Part shown: positions 18,112 through 24,956 of the stretch, piece by piece
How the letters are laid out: each line of letters starts with the position of its first letter
Position numbering within the stretch: the stretch's first letter is position 1
NCBI GenBank assembly: GCA_031551695.1
Contig: JAVBNG010000051.1
Span: 1 to 45,603 of the forward strand
Source of the DNA: JAAYCI01 sp031551695
GTDB lineage: Bacteria; Bacillota; Clostridia; Oscillospirales; Ruminococcaceae
DNA: 45,603 bases
Direction of reading: 5' to 3'
Notes under the pieces: generated by a model
Database searches by the model: none
Told to the model about the DNA's origin: nothing
What the model saw: the letters and a program-made list of their open reading frames with translations, nothing else
Position numbers and translations under genes: made by a program

Positions 18112-18235
18112 TACTTTTGTTTGGCTGATGGGTGAAAGTGGAAGTGAAATAGCGGATTTATGATGGAAAGTCAGGTGTGAAAAGTGGTGCGAAATCGGCA
18201 AGCCGGTCTCTGCACGCTCGTGTAATTATTTGGGC

Positions 18236-19150
18236 CTATTTTTCTTCTACCATCCGTAAGATTTTCTCAACGGCCGCAGCGCTTTCATTGTGGCCTTCGT
18301 CGTACAGGCGCAGCAGGGCGGGCACGTCATTTCCGGCGCGGCCCACGGTGATTGGCTGCAGCGGCCGGATGATGACGGCCTTGCCCTCGCGTTCCAGTTG
18401 TTCGCACTTGGCAACCGACCGGTTGTACACCTCGTGGCGGCGCAGCATCATGTCCACGAACTTGGGATATTTGCGGTACCGCAGCTTTACCAGCGGCAGG
18501 GTGGCCTCCGGCTCTTTGCGGTAACCCTCGTTGCGGGTGAGCACCACCACATGGCGCGTGTTGCCGTCCGCGATGGATTTTTCAATGGGGATGGGCGCGG
18601 CGAGGCCGCCGTCCAGCAGCTCTTTGCCGCCGTAATGCACAATTTTGGAGATAAGCGGAACGGAGCAGGAAGCCACCGCAGGGGTGAAATCGTCCTGTAC
18701 GACCTCTTTTTCGTACCATACGGCTTCGCCGGTGGCGCAGTCTGTGGCGCCGGTGAGGAAGCGGGCCTCGTTCGCCTTGAACATCGCCTTGTCCCAAAAC
18801 ACCTGGGTTTCGGGAATGGTGAAAAATACATAAGGAAAATTGAAAAACGAGCCGTTCAGCAGCAAATTGCGCGCGCCCAGGTATTGCGGCCGGCCCACGT
18901 ATTTTTCCACGATCTCGCGGCTGCGCAGGCGCTGGCCGCTTAAATAGGTGAGGGCGTTGGCCGCCCCGGCGGACACGCCGATGACGTAGGGGAACATCAG
19001 GCCTTCGTCCATAAACGCCTCGAACACGCCGGAGGAATAAAACCCGCGTGTGCCGCCGCCTTCCAGCACCAGCGCCGTGCCCTGCGCCAGCATGCGGGTG
19101 TAGGGCGTGCCTTTGATTGGCATTTCTGCGTAGGGTTGCGTGTGCTCCAT
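18236..19150 (-). CDS. Patatin-like phospholipase
   Basis: This is a Ser-Asp dyad lipid acyl hydrolase. The 304-residue protein has the oxyanion loop GGGTRG at residues 31-36, nucleophile Ser60 in GVSAG and catalytic Asp180 in DGG, in the order typical of bacterial patatins of the YjjU type. No signal peptide is visible, so it is probably cytosolic and acts on membrane lipids. AAGGAG lies 8 nt before the ATG. It is monocistronic; beside a fatty-acid operon it may release acyl chains for reuse, which is inference only. Its upstream region is interrupted by a MITE. Confidence 0.9.
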   Translation of the reverse strand: MEHTQPYAEMPIKGTPYTRMLAQGTALVLEGGGTRGFYSSGVFEAFMDEGLMFPYVIGVSAGAANALTYLSGQRLRSREIVEKYVGRPQYLGARNLLLNGSFFNFPYVFFTIPETQVFWDKAMFKANEARFLTGATDCATGEAVWYEKEVVQDDFTPAVASCSVPLISKIVHYGGKELLDGGLAAPIPIEKSIADGNTRHVVVLTRNEGYRKEPEATLPLVKLRYRKYPKFVDMMLRRHEVYNRSVAKCEQLEREGKAVIIRPLQPITVGRAGNDVPALLRLYDEGHNESAAAVEKILRMVEEK

Positions 19151-19247
19151 GGCGGTGTCTCCTTATCCAAAGCGCTCCGCGCTTGCTTTTGCGCCGTGCT
19201 GACGTTTCATTTGCGTAAAGCGGGCTTGCGCCCGCGAAACCATTTTA

Positions 19248-19408
19248 GAACCTGTATTCACAGCACGCGTCACCATGTTGCCGGTCGTTTTCACCTTGTG
19301 CCGCGTTGCATTATCTTGCAAACCACCAAGGTTTGCCGCGAAAATGCGCCTTGCACAAGGCGAAAACACCTCGGCAATCTGGCAACGCTTCGCTGTGAAC
19401 ACAGGTTC
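19248..19408. mobile_element. Probable MITE (161 bp, TTA target duplication)
   Basis: The ends are inverted repeats: GAACCTGTATTCACAGC at the left and the complement of GAACCTGTGTTCACAGC at the right, one mismatch in 17. Both ends are flanked by a direct TTA (19245-19247 and 19409-19411). Inner GTTGCC/GGCAAC and AAGGTTTGCC-type pairs extend the fold. It codes for nothing. A 3-bp TNA duplication is typical of some IS5-family groups, so an IS5-type transposase elsewhere may mobilise it. It sits between divergent genes. Confidence 0.75.
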
Positions 19409-19441
19409 TTATTTTACACGATTTACCGCGAGGGGGCAAAT

Positions 19442-19470
19442 TTGTGTCTCCTGCTATTTTGTGGTATGAT
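19442..19470 (+). promoter_or_regulatory. Promoter of the CNNM/HlyC-type gene
   Basis: -35 TTGTGT (19442-19447), 17-nt spacer, -10 TATGAT (19465-19470). It lies about 80 nt before the start codon at 19552 and 34 nt beyond the right end of the MITE. Confidence 0.65.
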
Positions 19471-19551
19471 ATCTCCAACTTCATTCCGGGCAGCGTAATA
19501 AATAATAGCGTATGAATATAATGTAAGACTTGAAAGGATGAACCCATTTCC

Positions 19552-20802
19552 ATGGAAGACGGCAGTATAGGTTTTATTGTTGCGCTGGTGGTGCTGGTGG
19601 CACTGTCGGCGTTTTTCTCCGCGTCTGAGACCGCGTTTTCCACCTTTAACAGCGTCCGCGTGAAAAACCTGGCTGGGGACGGCGACAAAAAAGCCGCCCT
19701 GGTGTTGAAACTGGCCTGTGACTACAACAAGCTGCTCTCCACCATTTTGGTGGGCAACAACATTGTAAACCTGACGGCGGCGTCCATTGCCACGGTGCTG
19801 TTTGTAAAGCATTTTGGCGATATCGGCGCCACGCTTTCCACCATTGTCATCACGGTGGCGGTGCTGATTTTCGGTGAGATCTCGCCGAAGACCCTGGCAA
19901 AAGAATCACCGGAGAGCTTTGCCATGTTCGCCGCGCCCATGCTGCGGGCGCTGGAGGTGGTGCTGACGCCGGTGAACTGGCTGTTCACCCAGTGGAAAAA
20001 GCTGCTGTCGCGGGTGTTCAAAGCGTCGGACCGCAGTATGACGGAAGAAGAGCTGATGAGCATTGTGGAGGAGGCCGGGCGCGACGGCGCTATAGAAAAG
20101 AAAGATGAAGAGCTGATCCACAACGTCATCGAGTTCAACGACCTGACGGCCCGTGAGATTTTGACGCCGCGGGTAGACATGGAAGCCATTGAAAAGGACA
20201 TGGCCGAGGACGAGATTGCGGACGTGTTCATCGCCACGGGTTATTCGCGCTTGCCGGTGTACGACGATTCGCTGGACCATATCCTCGGCGTCATTCATTT
20301 GCGGGACTTTTTCGAGGGTGTGCGCGGGCACAAGTCGGCCATCGAAGACATCCTGACGCCGGTGGTTTTCATTTCGCCTACGGTGAAAATAAGCGATTTG
20401 CTGAAACTTTTGCAAAGCCAGAAAAGCCACCTTGCCGTGGTGACGGACGAACATGGCGGCACAAGCGGCATTGTGACCATGGAGGACGTGCTGGAAGAGC
20501 TGGTGGGCGAAATTTGGGACGAGCACGATGATGTGATCGAATCGGTTTTGCCGTTGCCAAACGGCGCGTTCCGCGTGGTGGGCGGCATGGAGACGGGCAA
20601 GATGTTCGAGCACTTCGACATTGACACCACCACCCGTGCCGCCACGGTAAGCGGCTGGATATCGGAAATGCTGGGCAGGCTGCCGGCTGAGGGGGACAGT
20701 TTCGTTTACGGTGGTTGGCGCGTGACGGTGACAAAGGCCGACCACCGCCGCGTGCTGGAGTGCGAGGTGGCGAAGGCGCCGGAGGAAGCGAAAGAAGAAT
20801 AG
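19552..20802 (+). CDS. CNNM-domain/CBS membrane protein (HlyC/CorC family)
   Basis: The 416-residue protein has an N-terminal DUF21/CNNM transmembrane domain (about residues 1-140, with the hallmark SAFFSASETAFSTFN and ISPKTLAKESPE). Two CBS repeats follow (about 195-310, including TPRVDMEAI, YSRLPVYDDSLDHILGVIH and HLAVVTDEHGGTSGIVTMED), then a C-terminal CorC/HlyC transporter-associated domain. Characterised relatives work in magnesium export or homeostasis; older hemolysin labels are weakly supported. AAAGGA precedes the ATG by about 12 nt. The gene has its own promoter and ends at a shared terminator with the convergent carrier gene. Confidence 0.9.
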   Translation: MEDGSIGFIVALVVLVALSAFFSASETAFSTFNSVRVKNLAGDGDKKAALVLKLACDYNKLLSTILVGNNIVNLTAASIATVLFVKHFGDIGATLSTIVITVAVLIFGEISPKTLAKESPESFAMFAAPMLRALEVVLTPVNWLFTQWKKLLSRVFKASDRSMTEEELMSIVEEAGRDGAIEKKDEELIHNVIEFNDLTAREILTPRVDMEAIEKDMAEDEIADVFIATGYSRLPVYDDSLDHILGVIHLRDFFEGVRGHKSAIEDILTPVVFISPTVKISDLLKLLQSQKSHLAVVTDEHGGTSGIVTMEDVLEELVGEIWDEHDDVIESVLPLPNGAFRVVGGMETGKMFEHFDIDTTTRAATVSGWISEMLGRLPAEGDSFVYGGWRVTVTKADHRRVLECEVAKAPEEAKEE

Positions 20803-20809
20803 AAAAACC

Positions 20810-20837
20810 AGGCCCCGCCGGAATTCCGGCGGGGCCT
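20810..20837. terminator. Bidirectional terminator between convergent genes
   Basis: AGGCCCCGCCGGAA followed by its exact complement forms a 28-bp perfect palindrome. On the minus strand it is followed by GGTTTTT, giving a classical intrinsic terminator for the carrier gene. On the plus strand it ends the CNNM gene 8 nt after its stop. Confidence 0.85.
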
Positions 20838-20858
20838 TCAGTTGAATCTCCAAGGGAA

Positions 20859-22520
20859 TCACATCACCAGCCCGATATACGGCGCGATGGCAATGATGAG
20901 CGTGCCGAGAATGAGCAGGGGGATGGTGTAGAACAGCATGAACTTCACATATTTGCCGAAGGGCACGTTGAACAGGTGCAGCGTGCCGAGGTTGGTGGCG
21001 TCGGGGTAGATGAGGCACATGAAGTTGATGCCGAGGTTGAAGGCGGCGATGAGGATGATTTGCCCGCCGGCGGCGCCGATGGCCGACGTGGCGAACAGGG
21101 CGGCCGCCACAGCGCCGAGAATGGGCATGGAAATGCCTGCCACGCCGCTGGTGCTTTGCAGGAATACGCCGATGCCGATGTAGGCCAGCACGGCGAACAC
21201 GCCGAAGATCCACAGCGGCACATTGGAAAGGGCGGAGGAGATCCAGTACACGAAGGTGACGGACATGCCTTGGGTTGCGTCGCCCATGACGATGGAAATG
21301 CCGCGGGCGATGGCCAGCACCAGCACCACGCCCAGCAAGTCGCTGGCGCCGCCGATGAAATGGTCGATGAATTCGTCTTCTTTCATGCGGTTTACGATGA
21401 GCAGGGCGAAGGCGCCCACCAAAAACAGCACGGAAAATTCGTTGAAACCCCACTCGCCAAAGGGGGTGATGTGGGCCGCGCCGATGATGTCGCCGAAAAC
21501 GGGGATTTTTTCCAGCAGCAAAATGGGCGCGTTCACGATGTTGGACACCGTTTGGCCGCCGATTTGCCCCCAGGGGATGTAGCCGATGATGAGCAGTGCC
21601 ACAACGCAGATGAACACGATGAGCGAGCCGAGGCGCTTGCCGGTAAGCTCGGGCAAATCGTCTGCGCTGCCGGCGTTCACCTTCACATCGATGCCCTTCA
21701 ACACCGATTTGTCCGGGTTCTTTTTCACGGCGCTGGCGTAGCGGATGACCATGAGGGTGGACACGATGTACAGCACGACAAAAATGACGCCGCGCAGCAC
21801 GATGCCGCTGCCGAGGGTGAGGTCCGGGTTATGGATGGCGGACACGGCGGCCCCGGTGGAAAAGGGGTTTACCACGCTGGCCATGTTGCCCACGGTGGCC
21901 CCGATGAACATGATGGCGAGGGCGGTCATCACGTCGTAGCCGGCCATGGTAAACATGGGCACAATGACCAGCGAAAACGCCACGATCTCTTCCCACAGGC
22001 CGAACACCGTGCCCATAAGCGCGAACACCAGCATCATCAGCGCAATGAGCATGTTGCCTTTCACGCGTTTCAACAGGCGGCCGATGCCCGCGTTCAGCCC
22101 GCCGGTAAAGGTGAGCACATTCAAAAACCCGCCCGCGATGAGCAGGGCGATGCCCACGTCCGACGCAGACTGGAACCCTTTGATGGGCGCCATGATGACG
22201 TCCCAAAAGCCCATGGGCTGGGGCCCCGTTCCCTGCGTGATGCTGCCGTCGGCCGCAAAGGTGGCGTTGTACACCACATCGCCGGAGGAAGGGTCCACCA
22301 CGGAAACAGGTACAAAATAGGAGATGAGCACCACCACCAGCAGCGCGATGTACACGATGACATAGGCGCTGGGCATGTGGAACACATGCTTTTTCTTGAT
22401 AAAGCCGCCGTTATCGCCGCCGGTTGCGGTGGCGCCGTCTGCCGCTTTATCCGGCACAGGCGGGGTCGCGCCGGCGTCTTGCTTCTTGTTTTGCATGTTG
22501 TCCTGCGGGTTATCGCTCAT
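20859..22520 (-). CDS. YfcC-type carrier (DcuC/arginine-ornithine antiporter-like family)
   Basis: This is a polytopic membrane carrier of 553 residues with a charged Gly/Asp-rich cytoplasmic N-terminus (about 45 residues) and twelve or so hydrophobic segments. The opening HMPSAYVIVYIALLVVVLIS and the repeated AIMFIGATVGNMASVVNPFS and IYPDATNLGTLHLF elements fit the YfcC group of the DcuC family, whose substrates are poorly known and may be amino acids, dicarboxylates or peptides. AGGAGG lies 4 nt before the ATG. The start overlaps the dipeptidase stop (ATGA), so the two are co-translated. That pairing suggests import of the dipeptide, or of amino acids, handled by the peptidase. Confidence 0.88.
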   Translation of the reverse strand: MSDNPQDNMQNKKQDAGATPPVPDKAADGATATGGDNGGFIKKKHVFHMPSAYVIVYIALLVVVLISYFVPVSVVDPSSGDVVYNATFAADGSITQGTGPQPMGFWDVIMAPIKGFQSASDVGIALLIAGGFLNVLTFTGGLNAGIGRLLKRVKGNMLIALMMLVFALMGTVFGLWEEIVAFSLVIVPMFTMAGYDVMTALAIMFIGATVGNMASVVNPFSTGAAVSAIHNPDLTLGSGIVLRGVIFVVLYIVSTLMVIRYASAVKKNPDKSVLKGIDVKVNAGSADDLPELTGKRLGSLIVFICVVALLIIGYIPWGQIGGQTVSNIVNAPILLLEKIPVFGDIIGAAHITPFGEWGFNEFSVLFLVGAFALLIVNRMKEDEFIDHFIGGASDLLGVVLVLAIARGISIVMGDATQGMSVTFVYWISSALSNVPLWIFGVFAVLAYIGIGVFLQSTSGVAGISMPILGAVAAALFATSAIGAAGGQIILIAAFNLGINFMCLIYPDATNLGTLHLFNVPFGKYVKFMLFYTIPLLILGTLIIAIAPYIGLVM

Positions 22521-23872
22521 GCTTCCTCCTGTTCACAGGCCAAAAGCTCGAAAGCGCGGATGTACACCTCAATGCCGAGCTTCAAGTCGCTGATGGCGGC
22601 GCTTTCGTTGGCCTGGTGCTCCGTGTCCGGCGCGCCGGGCATCAGGGCGCCGAAGGCCACGATATTGTCCATGCTGCGGGCAAAGGTGGCACCGCCGGTG
22701 GAAATGGGCTGGTGCTCCGTGTCACCGGTCACTTCCTGGTAGGCCTGCATCATGCTTTTTACAAGGGGCGTGTCTGTGGAGATGTGTAAGGGGGCCAGAT
22801 AGTCGAAGTCCTCCACGCCCACGTTGTAGGGCGCGGCGGCGGTTTTCAGGCCTTCTGTGGTTTTGTCTTTTGAATAGGACACGGGGAAGCGGATGTCCAC
22901 GCCAACGGTCTGCTTGCCGGGCTTGATGTCCGCAAGGCCGATGTTCATGGTGAGGTAGCCGGAGTACTCGTCCTCCACCTTGCCGAAGATTTTTTCGCCG
23001 CGGGCATTGTTGCCCTTTTCCGCGAGAAATTTGATCATATCGCCTTTTTTACCGGCCTTCACCATGGCCTCGGCCAGGTGGATGATGGCGTTGACGCCTT
23101 TGTCCGCGTCCAGGGCGTGCATGGTTTTGCCCTTTGCCACAATGCGCCCGTCCTTCAGCGTATACTTGTAGCCGAGGGCCTTCATGGCGGCCTCCACGGC
23201 GGCGTCCTGCGGGCAGGACGCTTCGGCCGGTACGGCGTTGAAGGCGCTGCCGCCGGTCATTTCGTCGCAGCTGGCTTCATTGCCCACGAAATTGTATTCC
23301 ACAAGGCCCTTTTCCGCGTAAAGCAGCGGGAAGTCGGCGTCCGGCGTAAAGCCGTAGGTGGGGTGCTCTTCCTGTTCGGCATACTTTTTCACGCTGACCC
23401 ACAGGGTCTCTTCGTCAATGCAGTAAATGAAACGCACGCGGCATTTCAGCTTTGCGCCGCGGTCCAGCAAAATTTTAAGGGCACACATGGAGGCCAGGGT
23501 GGGGCCTTTGTCGTCCTGCACGCCGCGGCCGTGCAGGCGGCCGTCCACTTCCATCATGGTGAAGGCGGGCGTAGTCCAGTTTTCGGCGTCGTCGGCGGGC
23601 ACAACGTCCAAATGGCCCAAAACGCCCAGCATATCCTCGCCCTCGCCGATATCGGCATAGCCGTAGTAACCGTCCGGGTCCTTGTGGGTTTTGTAGCCAA
23701 GGCTTCCGGCAATGTCCAGCATGGCGTCCAGCGCGGCGGCCGGGCCTTTGCCAAAGGGCATGCCGGGCTCGGCGGGCATATTTTTGCTGTCGATGCCCAC
23801 AAGCTTTGCCAAATTGTCGTGGAAAAACGGATACATTTGTTCCACGGCGGCTTTCTTATCAAATTGTTCCAT
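22517..23872 (-). CDS. pepV: M20 family dipeptidase, PepV/Sapep type
   Basis: This is a di-zinc metallopeptidase that cleaves dipeptides in the cytosol. The 451-residue product has metal ligands His87 in LGHLDVVP and Asp120 in GRGVQDDKGP, the general base in the IDEET motif (Glu154/155), and a PDADFP metal-ligand segment. The C-terminal GAPDTEHQANES carries the last metal-binding His. Length and the large lid domain (about residues 185-380) fit PepV. GTGAGGG precedes the ATG at 23872. It heads a two-gene operon with the YfcC carrier and has a near-consensus promoter. Nutritional use of peptides is the likely role. Confidence 0.92.
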   Translation of the reverse strand: MEQFDKKAAVEQMYPFFHDNLAKLVGIDSKNMPAEPGMPFGKGPAAALDAMLDIAGSLGYKTHKDPDGYYGYADIGEGEDMLGVLGHLDVVPADDAENWTTPAFTMMEVDGRLHGRGVQDDKGPTLASMCALKILLDRGAKLKCRVRFIYCIDEETLWVSVKKYAEQEEHPTYGFTPDADFPLLYAEKGLVEYNFVGNEASCDEMTGGSAFNAVPAEASCPQDAAVEAAMKALGYKYTLKDGRIVAKGKTMHALDADKGVNAIIHLAEAMVKAGKKGDMIKFLAEKGNNARGEKIFGKVEDEYSGYLTMNIGLADIKPGKQTVGVDIRFPVSYSKDKTTEGLKTAAAPYNVGVEDFDYLAPLHISTDTPLVKSMMQAYQEVTGDTEHQPISTGGATFARSMDNIVAFGALMPGAPDTEHQANESAAISDLKLGIEVYIRAFELLACEQEEA

Positions 23873-23924
23873 GCGGGGCCCTCACTTCTATTTTAGAATA
23901 TTTCTGGGATAAAGCTTATCTTTT

Positions 23925-23953
23925 AGTATAAAGGCATGCGCAAAAAACGTCAA
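23925..23953 (-). promoter_or_regulatory. Promoter of the pepV-carrier operon
   Basis: On the minus strand: -35 TTGACG (23948-23953), 17-nt spacer, -10 TATACT (23925-23930). The start is about 46 nt upstream of the pepV ATG. Confidence 0.75.
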
Positions 23954-24052
23954 TATGCAGAGAAATGACGAAATTTGCCAGGATGCGGCAACCCGCTTGC
24001 AGGGCCGGCCGGCGCTGTGGCAGCCGCCGGGAAACCGCGCTGAAAAACAGGA

Positions 24053-24081
24053 TTGACATTTGTGTCATTATTTTGTAATAT
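24053..24081 (+). promoter_or_regulatory. Promoter of the FMN-binding lipoprotein gene, with embedded inverted repeat
   Basis: -35 TTGACA (24053-24058), 17-nt spacer, -10 TAATAT (24076-24081). The inverted repeat TGACA-TTTG-TGTCA (24054-24067) covers the -35 element, so a repressor bound there would block RNA polymerase. The regulator is unknown. Confidence 0.75.
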
Positions 24082-24114
24082 GTTTTAACGAGCTACAGGG
24101 GGAAGGCAAATCCA

Positions 24115-24597
24115 TTGCCGTTTGGGGGGCGTTTTTTGCAGAAGAAAAGGGTGGTTGCCGCAGTGCTTGCGGCGCTTTTGGCGGCGGCGGCTTTTACGGC
24201 CTGTGCCAAGGACGAGGTGTATGTGGACGGGGCCTATTCGGCGCGGTTTAAAGATTATGACTCCCGTGGGTACCAGGCCTATGTGGACGTGAGCGTGGAA
24301 GACGGCAAGGTGGTATCCATCGAGTACGACGCGGTGGACAAGGAAGGCAACCTGCGCAGCGAGGACGCAAAATACCGCGCAGAGATGGAAAAAGTGCAGG
24401 GGACCTACCCGGAAAAATATGCCCACGATTTGGTGAACCAATACATGAAGGCACAAAGCCTGGACGGCGTGGACGCTTTGGCCGGCGCAACCTACGCCAC
24501 AGACAGCTTTAACACGCTGATGGCGGCGGTGGAGGAAAACATGGCGGCGGGCAACACAAGGACCATCATTCTGAACAGGGCTGCCGAGGAGAAATAG
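24115..24597 (+). CDS. FMN-binding domain lipoprotein
   Basis: A secreted lipoprotein of up to 160 residues. A basic n-region and Ala/Leu-rich core end in the lipobox-like AFTAC, with the lipidated Cys at residue 30. The mature part is a single FMN-bind domain with VDALAGATYATDSF near the end, where a Thr of the GAT(Y) motif is the flavinylated residue in relatives such as RnfG/NqrC. There is no ATG: either TTG at 24115 (after AGGGGGAAGG) or TTG at 24136 (after GGGGGG) starts translation, and the second gives a more usual signal peptide. Relatives serve extracytoplasmic electron transfer. No partner genes are adjacent. Confidence 0.85.
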   Translation: MPFGGRFLQKKRVVAAVLAALLAAAAFTACAKDEVYVDGAYSARFKDYDSRGYQAYVDVSVEDGKVVSIEYDAVDKEGNLRSEDAKYRAEMEKVQGTYPEKYAHDLVNQYMKAQSLDGVDALAGATYATDSFNTLMAAVEENMAAGNTRTIILNRAAEEK

Positions 24598-24618
24598 GCC
24601 GAACACAAAGCAAAATAG

Positions 24619-24663
24619 CCCCGGCTTTTTGAGGCCACACATGGTGTGGCGCAAAAGCCGGGG
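24619..24663 (+). terminator. Two-part terminator hairpin after the FMN lipoprotein gene
   Basis: An 11-bp outer stem (CCCCGGCTTTT / AAAAGCCGGGG) is topped by a 7-bp inner stem (GCCACAC / GTGTGGC), followed by TTCTTGT. It lies 21 nt after the stop codon. Confidence 0.75.
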
Positions 24664-24956
24664 TTCTTGTAGTGGGGAAGCAGCGCAAGCTGATTATTTG
24701 GGTTGTATGTAGGAGTGGCTGAGGCGGGCTTGACGGGATGAGGCGGCAAGCTTCTTACTACAGAGCAAGCAGGGGTATGCGGGTCCTGTCACGGGGCATG
24801 TCCTCTCTCCGGCACTGTGCCGGCTTGCAATGGCGGTGGGCTGGCGTGCTTCGCTGCCTGCCAAGGAAACCGGTCCGCCGGCTGCATTGATCCGTTCGGA
24901 CAAGCCCCGCACCACCCGCTCCTGAAGCTTACAAAAACGCAGCTCGAACCTATCCT
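24664..24956. other. Gene-free spacer between convergent genes
   Basis: This lies between the lipoprotein terminator and the 3' end of the PBP gene. I see only small inverted repeats (for example CCGGCA-CTG-TGCCGG near 24800) and no coding sequence with a ribosome site. A diverged repeat element is possible but cannot be shown from one copy. Confidence 0.4.

Noticed and set aside
20715..22742. 675-codon plus-strand frame opposite the YfcC carrier
   Set aside because: His/Gly/Asp-rich nonsense-like composition, antisense to a clear membrane carrier with a strong ribosome site.
24664..24956. Possible third copy of the fab-operon repeat or a second MITE
   Set aside because: Neither the CAATTCACCGGCTCAGCC core nor paired terminal inverted repeats are present; only short GC palindromes are seen.
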